Positions 62,814-64,000 of a DNA stretch of 64,000 bases are shown piece by piece. Position 1 is the stretch's first letter. Each line of letters begins with the position of its first letter. The notes under the pieces were generated by a model. That model did no database searches and had not been told where the DNA came from. It worked only from the letters and a program-made list of their open reading frames with translations. The translations under genes were made by a program, and so were the position numbers. The stretch is from Synechococcus sp. AG-679-D13 (lineage in GTDB: Bacteria; Cyanobacteriota; Cyanobacteriia; PCC-6307; Cyanobiaceae). Where the stretch lies: NCBI GenBank assembly GCA_003210735.1, contig QCUM01000006.1, positions 1-64,000 on the forward strand, given 5' to 3'.

Positions 62814-64000
62814 CGCTCTCTCAGGTCCTGTTGCTCAGGGCTGGCCCCTGACTCCAAGCCCAGGGTCCAACGATCAACCCCCTGAGTTGCGATCAACTGG
62901 GTCTCGGCGAGGCAACGACGACGGGCATAGGTGATTGTTGCGGGACAGTCGACACTCAACAGGAGAGAAAGATCTTCGGAGCTGTGCAGTCGGCGGCTGT
63001 CGACAGCGATCAATTCATCGCCGGGAACCAGCCCTGATGCGCGAGCTGGACTGTCTGCGGCGGCCCGACGAACCACCACACGACCGTTGCTGTCGGCGAG
63101 GGTGAGTCCATGGTGGGGATGTCGCAGTGGTACGGGATCAAGACGGGCACCGATCATGGCGAGGCAGTTGTGCAGAGGCAACGAATCGGTTTGATCCAGC
63201 CAGAGATCCAGATCGATGGCCAGCTGTGGTTCCAATGGATTGAGCCATGCAGCCAGATCACGGCGGTGGAAGCCGCGATGGTTTTTGCCGTGGGTCTGCC
63301 AGAGGCTGCGAAGCAAATCAGCAAGCGAGCTGCCAACAGCACGAAGGCGAACATCGAGACAAAATGCCGTGGCTGCTCCCAGGCGGTAGTAGCTGACCTG
63401 ACTGTCAGGCGAAACCACCGATGACTTGTAGAGCTTGATCCAGGCTTCCTGAGCGCTGTCCGAAAGGGACTGAAGCCGTCGACCGGGGGTCATCAACACC
63501 CGTGACAACTCCTCCCCGAGATCGTTGAGCAGCATCGAGCGGTCGCTGCAACCGGCGATCAGCGGCAAAGCCAGATCGAAATAGCTTGTGATTCCCTCTG
63601 CGAACCAGAGCCCTTCACTGACGATGGAACGGCCGTAGTCATAAGGGCGATATTCGATGGGTCGCAGTCGCCGAACATTCCACTGGTGGAGATATTCATG
63701 GCCCACCAGCTGAAGCAGTTGTCGGTAGCCATCCTTCTTGGCAAGACCGGCCCAGTTGAACTGCAGAACCGAACTGTGATCGTGCTCCAGACCGCCGTAG
63801 CCGCTGTCGAGCATCTGAATCACAAGCTGATAGCGATCTCCCGCTGGCGGTGGAGTGTCCATCAGCAGGCAGGTGGCTTCGCACACCCGTTCAACATCAG
63901 CTTGGAAGGTTGCCGGCCAACCGTGGGGTGGTTCACCGATGAGCAGAAGCTCATGGCGATGCCCTTGCACTTCAAAGCAACGGGCCATGAAAGGCCCTGC
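62795..64000 (-). CDS. M61-family peptidase with PDZ domain (N-terminus cut by window edge)
   Basis: The frame continues to the right edge without a start, so at least 401 residues of a longer protein are present (M61 proteins are usually near 580). The gluzincin motif is LLQLVGHEYLHQWNVRRL, followed by SEGLWFAEGITSYFD; a C-terminal PDZ domain (last 110 residues) starts near HHGLTLADSNGRVVVRRAAA. It is a zinc aminopeptidase-like protein. It overlaps the amidase by 19 nt. Confidence 0.85.
   Translation of the reverse strand, partial: AGPFMARCFEVQGHRHELLLIGEPPHGWPATFQADVERVCEATCLLMDTPPPAGDRYQLVIQMLDSGYGGLEHDHSSVLQFNWAGLAKKDGYRQLLQLVGHEYLHQWNVRRLRPIEYRPYDYGRSIVSEGLWFAEGITSYFDLALPLIAGCSDRSMLLNDLGEELSRVLMTPGRRLQSLSDSAQEAWIKLYKSSVVSPDSQVSYYRLGAATAFCLDVRLRAVGSSLADLLRSLWQTHGKNHRGFHRRDLAAWLNPLEPQLAIDLDLWLDQTDSLPLHNCLAMIGARLDPVPLRHPHHGLTLADSNGRVVVRRAAADSPARASGLVPGDELIAVDSRRLHSSEDLSLLLSVDCPATITYARRRCLAETQLIATQGVDRWTLGLESGASPEQQDLRERWFRFL

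Noticed and set aside
1-64000. CRISPR array, IS element or prophage
   Set aside because: No regularly spaced direct repeats, no transposase or integrase motif and no phage structural gene were seen on reading.

Overview
The window looks like a chromosome segment of a marine unicellular cyanobacterium of the Synechococcus subcluster 5.1 type. The sequence encodes an allophycocyanin alpha-B (ApcD), the photosystem II peptide Psb30, the proton-extrusion protein PxcA, a Psb32/TPM-type protein, a Ycf20-type protein, the cytochrome b6f haem-assembly factor CCB and the divergent cyanobacterial form of Hfq. Genes are short, tightly packed and moderately GC-rich, as in picocyanobacteria. The genus call is inference from this gene set; no rRNA is present in the window.

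Layout. 1-12 kb: psb30, recJ, a HAD phosphatase, ycf20 and D-glycerate 3-kinase in a (+) chain, rpmF, an FtsH protease, a 2-Cys peroxiredoxin, tRNA-Met(CAT), an M23 peptidase, trmL, cobU, pxcA and a TPM protein. 12-24 kb: CCB, an LptC-like lipoprotein, metG, a FAD oxidoreductase, an rpmG-rpsR-RNase II operon, pheT, rlmD and apcD. 24.2-25.0 kb is gene-poor, with apcD's terminator and many GAGTC motifs. 25-41 kb: a J-domain fusion, DUF3370, a small sigma factor, Ap4A phosphorylase, an SDR, metH, ilvE, cobN and a PHP phosphoesterase. 41.2 kb: an AT-rich, probably acquired hemG. 41.8-52.4 kb: a photolyase/cryptochrome-uvrC cluster, coaD, a coiled-coil protein, a PBP4-type carboxypeptidase, a cysteine desulfurase and dapF.

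52.35-56.45 kb is an AT-rich accessory island of small unknown genes, with strong terminators, hairpins and a repeated coding motif. 56.5-64 kb returns to core genes: hfq, leuS, pgi, a transglycosylase-like protein, an amidase and an M61 peptidase.

How genes connect. CobU and CobN (corrin synthesis) and MetH (B12 user) point to endogenous corrinoid production and use. The photolyase-like protein and UvrC form a tight UV-repair unit with a small exported protein between them. D-glycerate 3-kinase serves photorespiratory carbon recovery, and apcD, psb30, pxcA and the TPM protein belong to light harvesting and PSII or membrane homeostasis. The most unusual material is the 52-56 kb island, the HemG-type protoporphyrinogen oxidase, and a photolyase whose Fe-S cysteine loop is missing. 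No CRISPR array, insertion sequence, integrase or prophage was seen.
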